DNA of 39,503 bases from an uncultured Eubacteriales bacterium (GCA_900320085.1 ONRC01000017.1:1-39503), one strand, 5' to 3'; counted from the first letter of the stretch, positions 16,126 through 25,770 are shown. Notes: a model not told the origin generated them from the sequence alone. Program-made: numbers and translations.

Positions 16126-17006
16126 TCACCAAGCGCAGAACCCCCTACCTTTTCCTGCTGCCCTATCTGATCCTGTTCACCGTGTTCATCATCATCCCAA
16201 CGGTCATGGCCATCGGCCTGAGCTTCACCAACTACAACGCGGTGCAGACGCCCCGGTTCGTGGGCCTGACCAACTACATTAACCTGCTGACCCAGGACAC
16301 CATCTTCCTGCAATACGTGCTGCCCAACACCATCCTGTTTTCCCTGGTGGTGGGGCCGGTGGGGTACATGCTGGCTTTCTTCCTGGCCTGGTCCCTGAGC
16401 CAGCTGACCAAGCTGCCCCGCACCATCCTGGCGCTGATTCTGTACAGCCCCAGCATGACCATGGGCGTGGCGATGACGGTGATGTGGCGGGTGGTGTTCC
16501 TGGGCAACCAGAGCGGCATCGCCAACTACGCGCTCACTCAATTGGGCATCATCACCGAGCCCATCGTGTGGATGCTGAACACCAATTACATCATGCCCAT
16601 TGTCATCATCGTGGCCCTGTGGGGCAGCATGGGCGTGGGCTTCCTGGCAATGCTGGCGGGCCTGCTGGATGTGAACCCCGAGCTGTATGAGGCCGCCGCC
16701 ATCGACGGCGTGCGCAACCGGTTCCAGGAAGTGTTCTACATCACCATCCCCAGCATGAAGCCCCAAATGCTCTTTGGCGCGGTGATGAGCATCGTGAACG
16801 CCTTCCAGGCGGGCAACATCGGCGTGATGCTCACCGGCTCCAACCCCACGCCCCAGTACGCGGCCCAGCTGATGACCAACCACATCGAGGACTACGGCTT
16901 CACCCGCTATGAAATGGGCTACGCCGCCGCGGTGTCCGTGGGGCTGCTGGCGCTCATCTACGCCTTCTCTTACGTGGCGCGGATGCTGTTTGCGGAAAAA
17001 GAATAA
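16122..17006 (+). CDS. Carbohydrate ABC transporter permease, MalF/UgpA type (importer 1)
   Basis: 294 residues, about six membrane helices. The cytoplasmic EAA loop, where the ATPase docks, reads [20 protein letters not shown]. It begins within the stop of the large binding-protein gene and pairs with the next permease. It forms one half of the membrane pore for the sugar bound by the 956-residue protein. No ATPase gene is found in the operon. Confidence 0.92.
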   Translation: MITKRRTPYLFLLPYLILFTVFIIIPTVMAIGLSFTNYNAVQTPRFVGLTNYINLLTQDTIFLQYVLPNTILFSLVVGPVGYMLAFFLAWSLSQLTKLPRTILALILYSPSMTMGVAMTVMWRVVFLGNQSGIANYALTQLGIITEPIVWMLNTNYIMPIVIIVALWGSMGVGFLAMLAGLLDVNPELYEAAAIDGVRNRFQEVFYITIPSMKPQMLFGAVMSIVNAFQAGNIGVMLTGSNPTPQYAAQLMTNHIEDYGFTRYEMGYAAAVSVGLLALIYAFSYVARMLFAEKE

Positions 17007-17021
17007 GGAGGGGAGAAAAAG

Positions 17022-17891
17022 ATGGCTGCGATCGGCGGAACGCGGGTCAACCCGAAAAAGTTCCATAAAAACCAAATCCCCTTTTACCTGTATCTGGTTC
17101 CCATCGCCGTTTTCATGGGCCTGCCCATCGTGTATATCATCAACCACGCTTTCAAGCCCATGGACGAGCTGTTCGCTTTCCCGCCCAAGTTCTTCGTGTC
17201 CCACCCGTCGCTGATCAATTTCCAGAACCTGTTCCAGGCGGCGGGCACCTCCACCATTCCCATCAGCCGCTATGTGTTCAACAGCCTGCTGGTCACGGCG
17301 GCGGTGGTGTTCCTGAGCGTGCTCATCAGCACCATGGCGGCCTTCGCCCTGAGCAAGATGCATTTCAAGCTCAAAAACACCATCTTTGAGGTCAACAACC
17401 TGGCGCTCATGTTCGTGGCCACGGCGGTCACCATTCCGCGCTACCTGACCATATCGAACCTGGGCATCCTGGACACCTACTGGGCCCACATCCTGCCCCA
17501 GGTGGCCATGCCGGTGTGCCTGTTCCTGATCAAGCAGTTCGTGGACGGCGTGCCCAATTCGCTGATCGAGGCGGCGCAGCTGGAGGGCGCGGGCAGCTTC
17601 ACCATCTACCGCAAAATCATCATCCCCCTGATCAAGCCCGCCATCGCCACGGGCGCGATCCTGGTGTTCCAGAATGTGTGGAACAACATTGAAACCTCCT
17701 CCCTGTTCACCACCTCCGAAGGCGTGCGCACCCTGGCGTTCTACATGAACACCCTGTCCACCGCGGGCACGGTGCAGGGCCAGGGCATGGCCGCCGCCGC
17801 CGCGCTGATCATGTTCATCCCCAACCTGCTGCTGTTTATCGTGATGCAGTCCAGCGTGATGAACACGATGGCCCACAGCGGGCTCAAGTAA
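17022..17891 (+). CDS. Carbohydrate ABC transporter permease, MalG/UgpE type (importer 1)
   Basis: 289 residues, about six membrane helices, second half of importer 1. The EAA loop is EAAQLEGAGSFTIYRKIII. ATG 17022 is preceded by AGGAGGGG. It lies 15 nt after its partner and 11 nt before the NHL/Yip1 gene. A short cytoplasmic N-terminal extension of about 20 residues precedes the first helix, common in this family. Confidence 0.92.
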   Translation: MAAIGGTRVNPKKFHKNQIPFYLYLVPIAVFMGLPIVYIINHAFKPMDELFAFPPKFFVSHPSLINFQNLFQAAGTSTIPISRYVFNSLLVTAAVVFLSVLISTMAAFALSKMHFKLKNTIFEVNNLALMFVATAVTIPRYLTISNLGILDTYWAHILPQVAMPVCLFLIKQFVDGVPNSLIEAAQLEGAGSFTIYRKIIIPLIKPAIATGAILVFQNVWNNIETSSLFTTSEGVRTLAFYMNTLSTAGTVQGQGMAAAAALIMFIPNLLLFIVMQSSVMNTMAHSGLK

Positions 17892-17902
17892 GGAGGCGCA
17901 AG

Positions 17903-19945
17903 ATGAAGAAAAGAATCCTTGTCCTCCTGCTGGCGCTGACGGTGCTGCTTGGCATCTGCGCCCCCGCCTTCGCGCGGATGCCCTACAAGACCTTCACCCT
18001 GGGCGTGAACAAAAACCTGGTGGAAACCCAGACGGCCTACGAGCCGGTGCGCTCCATGATCCGCTTCGGGGACGAAACCCTGAAGGACCCCCAGGATCTG
18101 CGCATGGGGCCGGACGGCAACCTGTACATCGCCGACACGGGCAACAAGCGCGTGCTGGTGGTATCCCGGGACGGCGAGCTGATCCGGGAAATCAAGGACA
18201 AAAAGGACTTCAAGACCCCCAGCGGCGTTAACGTGGACGCGGAGGGAAACATCTACGTGGCGGATGAAAGCGCCCGGGCCGTGCTGGTGTACGACCAGGC
18301 GGGCAAGCTGATCCGCACCTGGTCAAAGCCCACCCATCCCCTCTTTGGCGAAACCGCTCCCTACAAGCCCCGCAAGGTGGTCATCGACAAGCGCGGCAAC
18401 CTGTACATCTGCTCCAAGGGCAACACCAACGGCATCGTGCAGATTTCCCCCGCGGGCGAGGGCGAATTCCTGGGCTATTACGGCGCGAACCAGTCCAGCG
18501 TCACCTTCCTGACGGCGCTGAGAAAGGCCGTGTTCACCGATGAGCAGCTGTCCTCCATGGCGGGCATCGTGCCCATCAGCGTGGAAAACATGTGCATCGA
18601 CGATAAGGGCATGGTGTACGCCGTGTCCCAGACCAACGACGAACGCAGCCTGCGCCGCCTGAACGTGGCCGGGCGCAACACCATGACCCCGGATTACTGG
18701 ACGGAGCTGACCACCGCCGTGGCCGTCACCGATCAGGGCTCCGTGTTCACCGCCAACGCCAATGGCCGCATCGTGGAGTACACCTCCGAGGGCGACATGC
18801 TCTTCGTGTTTGGCGCGTTCGACAGCGGCGACCAGCGTGTGGGCACCTTCAAATCCGTGACCGGCCTGGTGGTGGACGAAAACTGCCGCCTGTATGTGCT
18901 GGACAGCGTGCTGTGCAGCATCCAGGTATTGGAGCCCACCGAGTTCACCAGCCTGGTGCACCGGGCCTTCTCCCTGTTCCAGGACGGCAAATACGCCGAA
19001 AGCAAAGCGCCCTGGGCCGAGGTGCAGCGCATGAACAGCCTGTTCACCTACGCCAACACCGGCATGGGCGAAGCCCTCTACCGCGAGGGCGAATACGCCG
19101 AGGCGCTCACCAACTTCCGCAACAGCGGCAGCCGTCAGGGCTATTCCGACGCGTTCTGGGAGCTGCGCTCCAACTGGCTGCATACCCACGTGGGCGAGAT
19201 CCTGATCGCGCTGGTGGCCCTGGTAGTCGTTATCCAGGTGGTGAAAGCCATCAACAAAAAGACCCGGTTCCTCGCGCCGCTGGGCCGGGCGAAGGAAAAG
19301 ATCGGCGGCGTTCCCATCGTCAGCCAGACGGGCTGGGCCTTCCGGATGCTGAAAAACCCCTACGACTGCTGCTACGGCATCAAGCACGAGGGGCGGGCCG
19401 GGTATCTGAGCGCCGTCGTGATCCTGCTGCTCTATTTCGTCCTCAGCGTCATCAGCAAGTATTACAGCGGCTTCCTGTTCAAAACCGTGCAGGAGGGGCA
19501 GTTTGAAGTCCTGAACGACTTCATCACCTTCTTCGCCTCCTGGCTGCTGCTGGTGATCTGCTGTTACCTGGTGTGCACCATCAAGGACGGCGAATCCCGC
19601 TTCAAGGATTTGTTCATCGGCGGGGCGTATGTGCTGGCGCCCATGATCGTGTTCCTGCCCATCCGCATCCTGCTGACCAACGTGCTCACCTTCAACGAGG
19701 CCTTCTTCATCACGCTGATCGACGTGATCTCCTACGGCTGGACGGGGCTGCTGATCATCCTGGCCCTCATGTACCTGAACGACTATTCCTTCAAGCGCAC
19801 GCTGGGCATCCTGGTGCTGACGATGTTTACCGTACTGGTCACGGTGGCGCTGCTGTTTGTGATTTACGTGCTGATCGTGCAGCTGGTCAACTTCATTTCG
19901 GGCATTTACGGAGAGGTGGTGTATCGCTTTGTTCGGAGAACGTAA
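17903..19945 (+). CDS. NHL-repeat beta-propeller fused to a Yip1-type membrane domain
   Basis: 680 residues. A signal peptide (about 1-25, APAFA) leads to an extracellular NHL-type propeller (about 50-345). Its repeats recur as DPQDLRMGPDGNLYIADTGN, then PSGVNVDAEGNIYVAD and later copies. A short TPR-like helical pair follows (about 350-405; DGKYAES, EGEYAEALTNF). A membrane helix (about 431-450) and a multi-helix Yip1-like domain (about 475-665) complete it. The arrangement puts a propeller outside and Yip1 in the membrane. It lies between the permeases of importer 1 and the DUF5696 gene, overlapping the latter by 17 nt. I know no assigned function; a surface glycan sensor or a transporter accessory is conceivable. 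Confidence 0.82.
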   Translation: MKKRILVLLLALTVLLGICAPAFARMPYKTFTLGVNKNLVETQTAYEPVRSMIRFGDETLKDPQDLRMGPDGNLYIADTGNKRVLVVSRDGELIREIKDKKDFKTPSGVNVDAEGNIYVADESARAVLVYDQAGKLIRTWSKPTHPLFGETAPYKPRKVVIDKRGNLYICSKGNTNGIVQISPAGEGEFLGYYGANQSSVTFLTALRKAVFTDEQLSSMAGIVPISVENMCIDDKGMVYAVSQTNDERSLRRLNVAGRNTMTPDYWTELTTAVAVTDQGSVFTANANGRIVEYTSEGDMLFVFGAFDSGDQRVGTFKSVTGLVVDENCRLYVLDSVLCSIQVLEPTEFTSLVHRAFSLFQDGKYAESKAPWAEVQRMNSLFTYANTGMGEALYREGEYAEALTNFRNSGSRQGYSDAFWELRSNWLHTHVGEILIALVALVVVIQVVKAINKKTRFLAPLGRAKEKIGGVPIVSQTGWAFRMLKNPYDCCYGIKHEGRAGYLSAVVILLLYFVLSVISKYYSGFLFKTVQEGQFEVLNDFITFFASWLLLVICCYLVCTIKDGESRFKDLFIGGAYVLAPMIVFLPIRILLTNVLTFNEAFFITLIDVISYGWTGLLIILALMYLNDYSFKRTLGILVLTMFTVLVTVALLFVIYVLIVQLVNFISGIYGEVVYRFVRRT

Positions 19946-22103
19946 CATCCTGGCTCTTCTCCTGGCAATATGCCTGCTGACCGTCTCCCTTCTGCCCGGC
20001 TGGGCGGAGGAAACGCAAAGCGCCTCCCTTCCGGAAGCCTACGAGAAGATCGCCGAAAACAGCCGGTTCAATCTCTACCTGCGGCGGGACACCCTGGCGC
20101 TGATCGTGGAAAGCAAGGCCACGGGCAAGGTGATGTATTCCACCGTACAGAACCCCGAGGACATGAAGGACAACGCCTCCTGGAAGGGCTTCTACCAAAG
20201 CGGCATCGTGATGGAATACCTGGAGGGGGTCAAGAATATCCCCCTGCAGGCGGACTTCATCAACACCCCCAACGAAATCGACTGCACCCTGACCGGGGAC
20301 GGCTACGTGGCCCGGGTCACCTATCCCGACCTGGCCATCAGCTATGAAGTGACGCTGAAAATGGACGAGCTGGGGTTCAGCGTGTCCATCCCCTACGATA
20401 AGATCGTGGAGGAAAACGCCGACACCTACACCGTCGCCAGCTTCTACGTCTATCCCTTCATGGGGTACAGCTACCTGGGCCAGGACAAGGGCTACATGAT
20501 CATCCCCGACGGCCAGGGCGCGATGATCGAGCTCAAGGACAACGAGGAGCGCTTCTCCTCCCCCTTTGACCGCCCGGTGTACGGCACCAACATCGGCATG
20601 GAAGCCAGCGTGTACAGCGATTGGAACGTGGACGCCGAGCAGGTGCTGATCCCCGCCTTCGGCATGGTGCATGAGGACGACGGCATGGCGGTGCTGGGCT
20701 TCATCGAAAACGGCGACGCCGCGGCCCGCATCATGGCGTACCCCAACGGCGTGCGCATGAAGTTTGACTGGGTATGCGCCAAGTACCTCTACCGTATGGT
20801 GTATTCCCAGCCCACCGGCCCCAATTCCTCCACCATCAGCATGCGCACCGAGCACGCCCGGGACATCGACATTCAGCAGCAGTTCCTGCTGGAGGACGGC
20901 GAGCGGGCCAGCTACGCGGGCCTGGCCTGCGCCCTGCGGCAGTACATGCTGGAAAAGGGATACTTCGGCGAAGCGGACACCACCGCCTTTGACATCGCCG
21001 TAGACTTCCTGGGGGCGGAAACGGAAAACTACGTGCTGGGCAAGCACGCCGTGCCCATGACCACCTTCGCCCAGGCGGAGGATATCCTGAACGACCTGAA
21101 CGCGCGCGGGGTGAACGGCATCAGCGTCACCTGCCGGGGCTGGCAGGAGGGCGGCCTCAGCGGGGCCCTGCCCACCGACGGCTACGCCCCCGCGGGCAGC
21201 CTGGGCGGCGACGGCGGGCTGCAAAAGCTGATGACCACGGCGGCTGGAATGAACGACCGGCTGGCGCTGGAAGCGGATTTCCTGCACCTGAACACCGAAA
21301 CCCATCCCATGCTGTTCTATTCCAGCTTCAAGAAGATCACCTCCCAGACCTGGAGCCGTCCCACCTTCGGCAAGGTGTACGACACCCTGTACTGCTTAAC
21401 GCCTAAGAAGACCCTGGAGGTTGGGCGGTCGGCCCTCAGCCAGATCGCGGCCCACGGCATTCAGGGCGTGGCCCTCACCGGCGTCACCTCCCTGATGAGC
21501 GACTACTATGAGGATGACCACTACCAGGACAGCGCGGCCATGATGCGGAATTACGAAACCCTGGTGAAGGAAGCCGCCGACAGCCTGGAAGCGTCCCTCA
21601 GCAAGGCCAACTGCTACCTGTGGCGTCACGCCGCGGCGCTCCGGGATATGCCCGTCACCGGGTCGGATTACAGCTACGTGAAACGGGACATTCCCTTCCT
21701 GGCAATCACGGTGAGCGGCAAGATCCCCTACTACACGGAATACGCCAACTTCCAGGCCAACACCCACCGCTACTTCCTTCACCTGGTGGAGCAGGGCACC
21801 CGCCCCGCCTTCCTTCTCACGGCGGAGGACCCCATCAAGCTGCAAAATACCAACAGCAACGACGTTTATTCCTCCCGCTACGAGCTGTACGAGGACCTGA
21901 TTCCCGCCTGGTATCAGGAATTGAAAGCCCTGCACGACCAGCTGGGGAAGGCCGAAATCACCGATCACGTGTACGACGGCGACCTGGTGCGGGTCACCTG
22001 GTCCAACGGCGTGCGGGTGTACCTGAACTTCGGGGAAAAGCCCGGCGAAATGGATGGCATTGCGCTGGAGGGCGGCACATATAAGGTGGTGACAAAGCCG
22101 TGA
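19929..22103 (+). CDS. Secreted DUF5696-type protein
   Basis: 724 residues. The signal peptide ends near LLPGWA|EE. The rest resembles DUF5696 proteins of sugar-transport loci in Paenibacillus-like and clostridial genomes, as I recall the family; no search was run. An N-terminal beta-rich part (about 30-330) precedes an alpha/beta part that could be a TIM-barrel glycosidase-like fold (for example FDIAVDFLGAE, GVNGISVTCRGWQEGG, GVALTGVTSLMSDYY). Catalytic residues cannot be assigned. The start is TTG 19929 inside the end of the NHL/Yip1 gene, with GAGGTGG 9 nt upstream; no better in-frame start precedes it. The stop overlaps the next gene's GTG. Constant coupling with both neighbours suggests joint action. 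Confidence 0.75.
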   Translation: MFGERNILALLLAICLLTVSLLPGWAEETQSASLPEAYEKIAENSRFNLYLRRDTLALIVESKATGKVMYSTVQNPEDMKDNASWKGFYQSGIVMEYLEGVKNIPLQADFINTPNEIDCTLTGDGYVARVTYPDLAISYEVTLKMDELGFSVSIPYDKIVEENADTYTVASFYVYPFMGYSYLGQDKGYMIIPDGQGAMIELKDNEERFSSPFDRPVYGTNIGMEASVYSDWNVDAEQVLIPAFGMVHEDDGMAVLGFIENGDAAARIMAYPNGVRMKFDWVCAKYLYRMVYSQPTGPNSSTISMRTEHARDIDIQQQFLLEDGERASYAGLACALRQYMLEKGYFGEADTTAFDIAVDFLGAETENYVLGKHAVPMTTFAQAEDILNDLNARGVNGISVTCRGWQEGGLSGALPTDGYAPAGSLGGDGGLQKLMTTAAGMNDRLALEADFLHLNTETHPMLFYSSFKKITSQTWSRPTFGKVYDTLYCLTPKKTLEVGRSALSQIAAHGIQGVALTGVTSLMSDYYEDDHYQDSAAMMRNYETLVKEAADSLEASLSKANCYLWRHAAALRDMPVTGSDYSYVKRDIPFLAITVSGKIPYYTEYANFQANTHRYFLHLVEQGTRPAFLLTAEDPIKLQNTNSNDVYSSRYELYEDLIPAWYQELKALHDQLGKAEITDHVYDGDLVRVTWSNGVRVYLNFGEKPGEMDGIALEGGTYKVVTKP

Positions 22104-23050
22104 GCAAAAAGAAGAGAAATCCCCACGACAAGCGCCGAATCACCCGGCGGACGCTGCGGGAATGGGGCTTCGGCTACCTGTTCATCGCCCCCTGGATCGT
22201 GGGCGTGAGCATCTTTTTCCTCTACGCCATGGTGCGCAGCCTGGAGTTTTCCTTCTCCAAGGTGGAGCTGTCCAACGGCGTGATCCTGCATCCGCTGGAA
22301 AACGGCCTGTTTGAAAACTTCGTGAAGGTGTTCACCACCGACGTGAATTTCCCCACCATCCTGGCGAACTTCGGCGTGGGCCTGGTGCTGCAGCTGCCGG
22401 TCATCATCGCCTTCAGCCTCATCATCGCCCTGCTGCTCAACAGCAATATCCGCTGCCGCAGCCTGTTCCGGATGATCTTCTTCCTGCCGGTCATCATCGC
22501 CACCGGCCCGGTCATGAGCAAGCTGACCGCCCAGGGCGTGTCCAGCGTGCCGATGGTGAGCCAGAACGCACTGCTGAGCGTTCTGAGCGAGCTGCCGGAA
22601 TTCATTTACCAGCCCATCAGCAACCTGTTTTCCGGCCTCATCATGATCCTGTGGAACTCCGGCATTCAGATTCTGATCTTCCTGGCGGGCCTGCAGAAGG
22701 TGCCGCGCACGCTGTACGAGGCGGCGAAGATCGACGGCGCGTCGGGGTGGGAATCCTTCTGGAAAATCACCCTGCCCACGGTCAAGCCCCTGATCCTGCT
22801 GAACTCCATTTACACTGTGGTCACGCTGGCCACGGGCGGCACCAATGAAATCATCGAGCTCATCTACACTGCCACCTACACGGCCACCCAGGGCTATTCC
22901 TACGCCATGGCCATGAGCTGGATCTACACGCTGGTGGTGTCCGTCATCCTGCTGCTGGTGTTCCTGCTGCTCAAGGAAAAGAGCGACCGGCACGTGGTCT
23001 ACGAGCAGAAGCGCGTGGTCATCAAGGGCGTGCCGGTGAAGAATGGCTGA
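22100..23050 (+). CDS. Carbohydrate ABC transporter permease, MalF/UgpA type (importer 2)
   Basis: 316 residues, about six membrane helices preceded by a basic cytoplasmic tail. The EAA loop is EAAKIDGASGWESFWKITL. The GTG start at 22100 overlaps the stop of the DUF5696 gene (GTGA), so translation is coupled. It pairs with the following permease to form the second importer of the operon. Confidence 0.92.
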   Translation: MSKKKRNPHDKRRITRRTLREWGFGYLFIAPWIVGVSIFFLYAMVRSLEFSFSKVELSNGVILHPLENGLFENFVKVFTTDVNFPTILANFGVGLVLQLPVIIAFSLIIALLLNSNIRCRSLFRMIFFLPVIIATGPVMSKLTAQGVSSVPMVSQNALLSVLSELPEFIYQPISNLFSGLIMILWNSGIQILIFLAGLQKVPRTLYEAAKIDGASGWESFWKITLPTVKPLILLNSIYTVVTLATGGTNEIIELIYTATYTATQGYSYAMAMSWIYTLVVSVILLLVFLLLKEKSDRHVVYEQKRVVIKGVPVKNG

Positions 23051-23063
23051 GGAGGTGAGGAAC

Positions 23064-24044
23064 GTGAAACGCGAAAAAGACAAAAGAGCTTTTGAAAACC
23101 GGAAGGAAAAATTCAGGAAGCTGATGCTGGGCAGCGCGGAAAAGCGCGGCTTCGTGGGCAGCTTCGTGGTGTACCTGCTTTTGATCGTCATTTCCTTCAT
23201 CTTCCTGTACCCCGTGCTGTACATGCTCAGCCGCTCCCTCATGAGCCGCAACGACCTGCTGGATTCCTCCGCCATGTGGATTCCCAGCGCCGTCACCCTG
23301 CACAACTACGAATCGGCCATCCTGACCATGGACTACTGGAACAGCCTGCTCAAGAACCTGTACCTGGCCGTGGTGCCCACCCTGGCGCAGGTGTTCATCT
23401 GCTCGGCGGCGGGCTACGGCTTCGCCCGGTACAATTTCCCGCTGAAAAAACTGTGGATGGGCATTCTGATCCTGGCGTTCCTGCTGCCCAGCCAGACCAT
23501 CGCCCTGCCCAACTACCTGGTGTTCCAGAACCTGCGCATGATCGACGGCACCATCAAGCCGTTCCTCATCACCTCCATTCTGGGCCAGGGCTTCAAGAGC
23601 ACGCTGTGCATCCTGATCTTCTATAACTTCCACAAGCAGGTGCCCCAGTCCCTGATCGAGGCGGCGGAGATCGACGGCGCGGGCCACTTGAAGGCGTATT
23701 TCCAGATCGCCATTCCCCTGGCGGGGGCCGCCATCGTAGTGGTCACGCTGTTCTCGTTCGTGTGGTACTGGAACGAAACCTACCTGGTGCGCAACTATCT
23801 GGGCTACGGCACCACCCGCAACACCGCCCTGACCACCCTGATGCTGGAGCTGAACAACTTCGACAAGAGCTATGAAAACGCCTACACCACCTGGGCGTCC
23901 AGCGTCACCTCCACCGACCGCATCAACGACGCCGTGCGCATGGCGGGCACCGTGCTGGCCATCGCCCCGCTGATGATCCTCTACTTCGTGCTGCAAAAGC
24001 AGTTCGTCGAAAGCGTGGACAAGGCCGGTATCACGGGCGAGTAA
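23064..24044 (+). CDS. Carbohydrate ABC transporter permease, MalG/UgpE type (importer 2)
   Basis: About 326 residues, six membrane helices. The EAA loop is EAAEIDGAGHLKAYFQIAI. GTG 23064 is preferred because GGAGGTGAGG (23051-23060) lies just upstream. ATG 23043 is an in-frame alternative that would overlap the preceding gene and add seven residues. A 283-nt hairpin-rich gap separates it from the binding protein that probably serves this permease pair. Confidence 0.88.
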   Translation: MKREKDKRAFENRKEKFRKLMLGSAEKRGFVGSFVVYLLLIVISFIFLYPVLYMLSRSLMSRNDLLDSSAMWIPSAVTLHNYESAILTMDYWNSLLKNLYLAVVPTLAQVFICSAAGYGFARYNFPLKKLWMGILILAFLLPSQTIALPNYLVFQNLRMIDGTIKPFLITSILGQGFKSTLCILIFYNFHKQVPQSLIEAAEIDGAGHLKAYFQIAIPLAGAAIVVVTLFSFVWYWNETYLVRNYLGYGTTRNTALTTLMLELNNFDKSYENAYTTWASSVTSTDRINDAVRMAGTVLAIAPLMILYFVLQKQFVESVDKAGITGE

Positions 24045-24046
24045 TT

Positions 24047-24303
24047 CCATTCAGCTAACGCTGAATGGCGAATGAAATCGGAATCAGGATTCCGCTTTCA
24101 TTCGATCCATCAATTCCTTGTAAAATGGCATTTTCGTAAACGAAAACGCTCATTTTACGGCCAGGAATTGATAGAGGAAGCAACCTGCGGTTGCTCCTCG
24201 GCGACGTACACGCCGCCGCCTGCGGATTACAATCGAGGGGCTGCGGCCCTTCGATGCATCCTTGGGTTCATGAAACTGTATCAAAGCCGGACAGGCTTAT
24301 GAT
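24047..24303 (+). promoter_or_regulatory. Chain of RNA hairpins between permease and binding-protein genes
   Basis: The 283-nt gap has no gene but consecutive stems: 24047-24055/24060-24068 (CCATTCAGC), 24069-24077/24096-24104 with an inner stem, a long stem 24110-24118/24163-24171 with inner pairs 24121-24127/24151-24157 and 24131-24136/24141-24146, 24180-24185/24189-24194, 24200-24203/24211-24214, 24232-24241/24246-24255 and 24284-24288/24294-24298. None has a clear T-tract, so termination is unlikely. A role in protecting or processing the transcript, giving more binding protein than permease, would fit; repeat origin is the alternative. Confidence 0.6.
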
Positions 24304-24327
24304 AAAAAACTAAAGGAGGAATCCCAC

Positions 24328-25755
24328 ATGAAGAAGATCCTGGCTCTCGTTCTCTCGCTGATCATGCTGGCAAGCGTGTGCTCTTTCGCTTCCGCGGAAG
24401 GCTACAACATGCCGGAAATGAACACCACCGATGAAATCACCCTGACCTTTATGACCTGGGATGACTTTGAAATGACCGAAGCGCTGGCCGCCAAGTTCAT
24501 GGAAAAGTATCCCAACATCAAGGTGGAAGTGCTGCGCACCACCACCGCGGACATCGCGGGCGAGCTGCTCAACCGCGCCGCCACCAACGATCTGCCCGAC
24601 GTGTACTTCTGGCTGGACCTGGAACCCCTCATGGCCGGCAAGTACATGTATGACATCACCGAGTACATCGAGAACGACGAAGAAGCGCAGACCATGCTGT
24701 ACGACACCCTCAAGCGGGTGGGCTACCTGGACGGACAGCGCTGCTACTTCATGGCCGGCGAATTCCTGCCCGCCACCGTGTACTGCGACGCCAACGTGTT
24801 TGAAAAGATGAACGTGGAACTGCCCAGCCAGAACTGGACCTGGGAAGAAATGCTGGACCTGATCGACAAGCTGGCCGATCCCTCCCAGGGCTACTGGGGA
24901 CACTTCGGCGGCATGTACAGCTACGTCACCGGCGGCCCCATCGCCCTGACCGATAACGCCATCGGCGAATTCGGCTGGAACGGCGAACAGTATGACTTCG
25001 CTTCCGGCTGGGTGGATTCCGTGGAAACCCAGATCGAAAACCTGCGCCTGGGCAAGGACCTGGACGTGGCTTCCCCTGAATACCAGGCCCTGAACCTGGG
25101 CGACGAATGGGGCGGCCAGACCGGCCACGTGGGCATCGTCACCGACGCGTTCTGGACCCTGAACAACATCTACTCCAAGCCCATCTGCACCGACCGCGGC
25201 ACCAAGATGATCCCCTACAATCCTCCCGTGGGCGCTGACGCCGAAAACGCCGGTCAGCTCGGCTTCCTGGACTTCTTCTCCATCTCCGCCACCTGCGAGC
25301 ATCCCCGTGAAGCCTACGAACTGGCCAAGTTCCTCACCTGGGGCAAGGAAGGCTGGATGGAACGCATTCAGCTGTTCCCCACCCTGACCTGGGAAAGCAC
25401 CGGCGAAAAGGCCTATGACGTGCCCAACTGCCTGCCCATGATCACCGATGAAGAAGTGGTCAACGCTTACATCGCCATCATGCCTGACCTGGGCTACTGG
25501 AACGACTGGGCCGCTTTCATGGGTGGCATCCAGAACCCCGTCACCTGGGGCAGCCGCTCCATCCCCGGCTTCGCTTCCTTCGTGAACAACTACTATCACG
25601 GCTCTGACTACAACGGAACCGTGGGCATCGAAAACGCCATCCGCGAAGGCACCGTCGATCCCTATGACTACACCGACAAGCTGGCGGAAGCCGGACGGCA
25701 GTACTATGACGAGGCCATGGCCGTGTTCTATGGCGTGTATGGCCAGCCTGAATAA
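24328..25755 (+). CDS. Extracellular sugar-binding protein, family 1 (importer 2)
   Basis: 475 residues. Signal peptide about 1-23 (SFASA|EG), no lipobox cysteine. Family 1 solute-binding fold with the opening ITLTFMTWDDFEMTEALAAKFMEKYPNIKVEV and DLPDVYFWLD. It lacks the extra N-terminal domains of the binding protein at 13255. ATG 24328 is preceded by AAAGGAGGA 7 nt upstream, the strongest ribosome site of the operon. Its codon use appears tilted to GAA, which may reflect high expression. It is the last gene of the operon, followed at once by a strong terminator. The ligand is probably an oligosaccharide, specificity not readable. Confidence 0.92.
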   Translation: MKKILALVLSLIMLASVCSFASAEGYNMPEMNTTDEITLTFMTWDDFEMTEALAAKFMEKYPNIKVEVLRTTTADIAGELLNRAATNDLPDVYFWLDLEPLMAGKYMYDITEYIENDEEAQTMLYDTLKRVGYLDGQRCYFMAGEFLPATVYCDANVFEKMNVELPSQNWTWEEMLDLIDKLADPSQGYWGHFGGMYSYVTGGPIALTDNAIGEFGWNGEQYDFASGWVDSVETQIENLRLGKDLDVASPEYQALNLGDEWGGQTGHVGIVTDAFWTLNNIYSKPICTDRGTKMIPYNPPVGADAENAGQLGFLDFFSISATCEHPREAYELAKFLTWGKEGWMERIQLFPTLTWESTGEKAYDVPNCLPMITDEEVVNAYIAIMPDLGYWNDWAAFMGGIQNPVTWGSRSIPGFASFVNNYYHGSDYNGTVGIENAIREGTVDPYDYTDKLAEAGRQYYDEAMAVFYGVYGQPE

Positions 25756-25770
25756 TCGCTGAATAACACA

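Noticed and set aside
16101..17876. 591-codon frame on the minus strand across the first permease pair
   Set aside because: His/Gln/Gly-rich shadow of two well-supported permease genes; no motif or start signal supports it.
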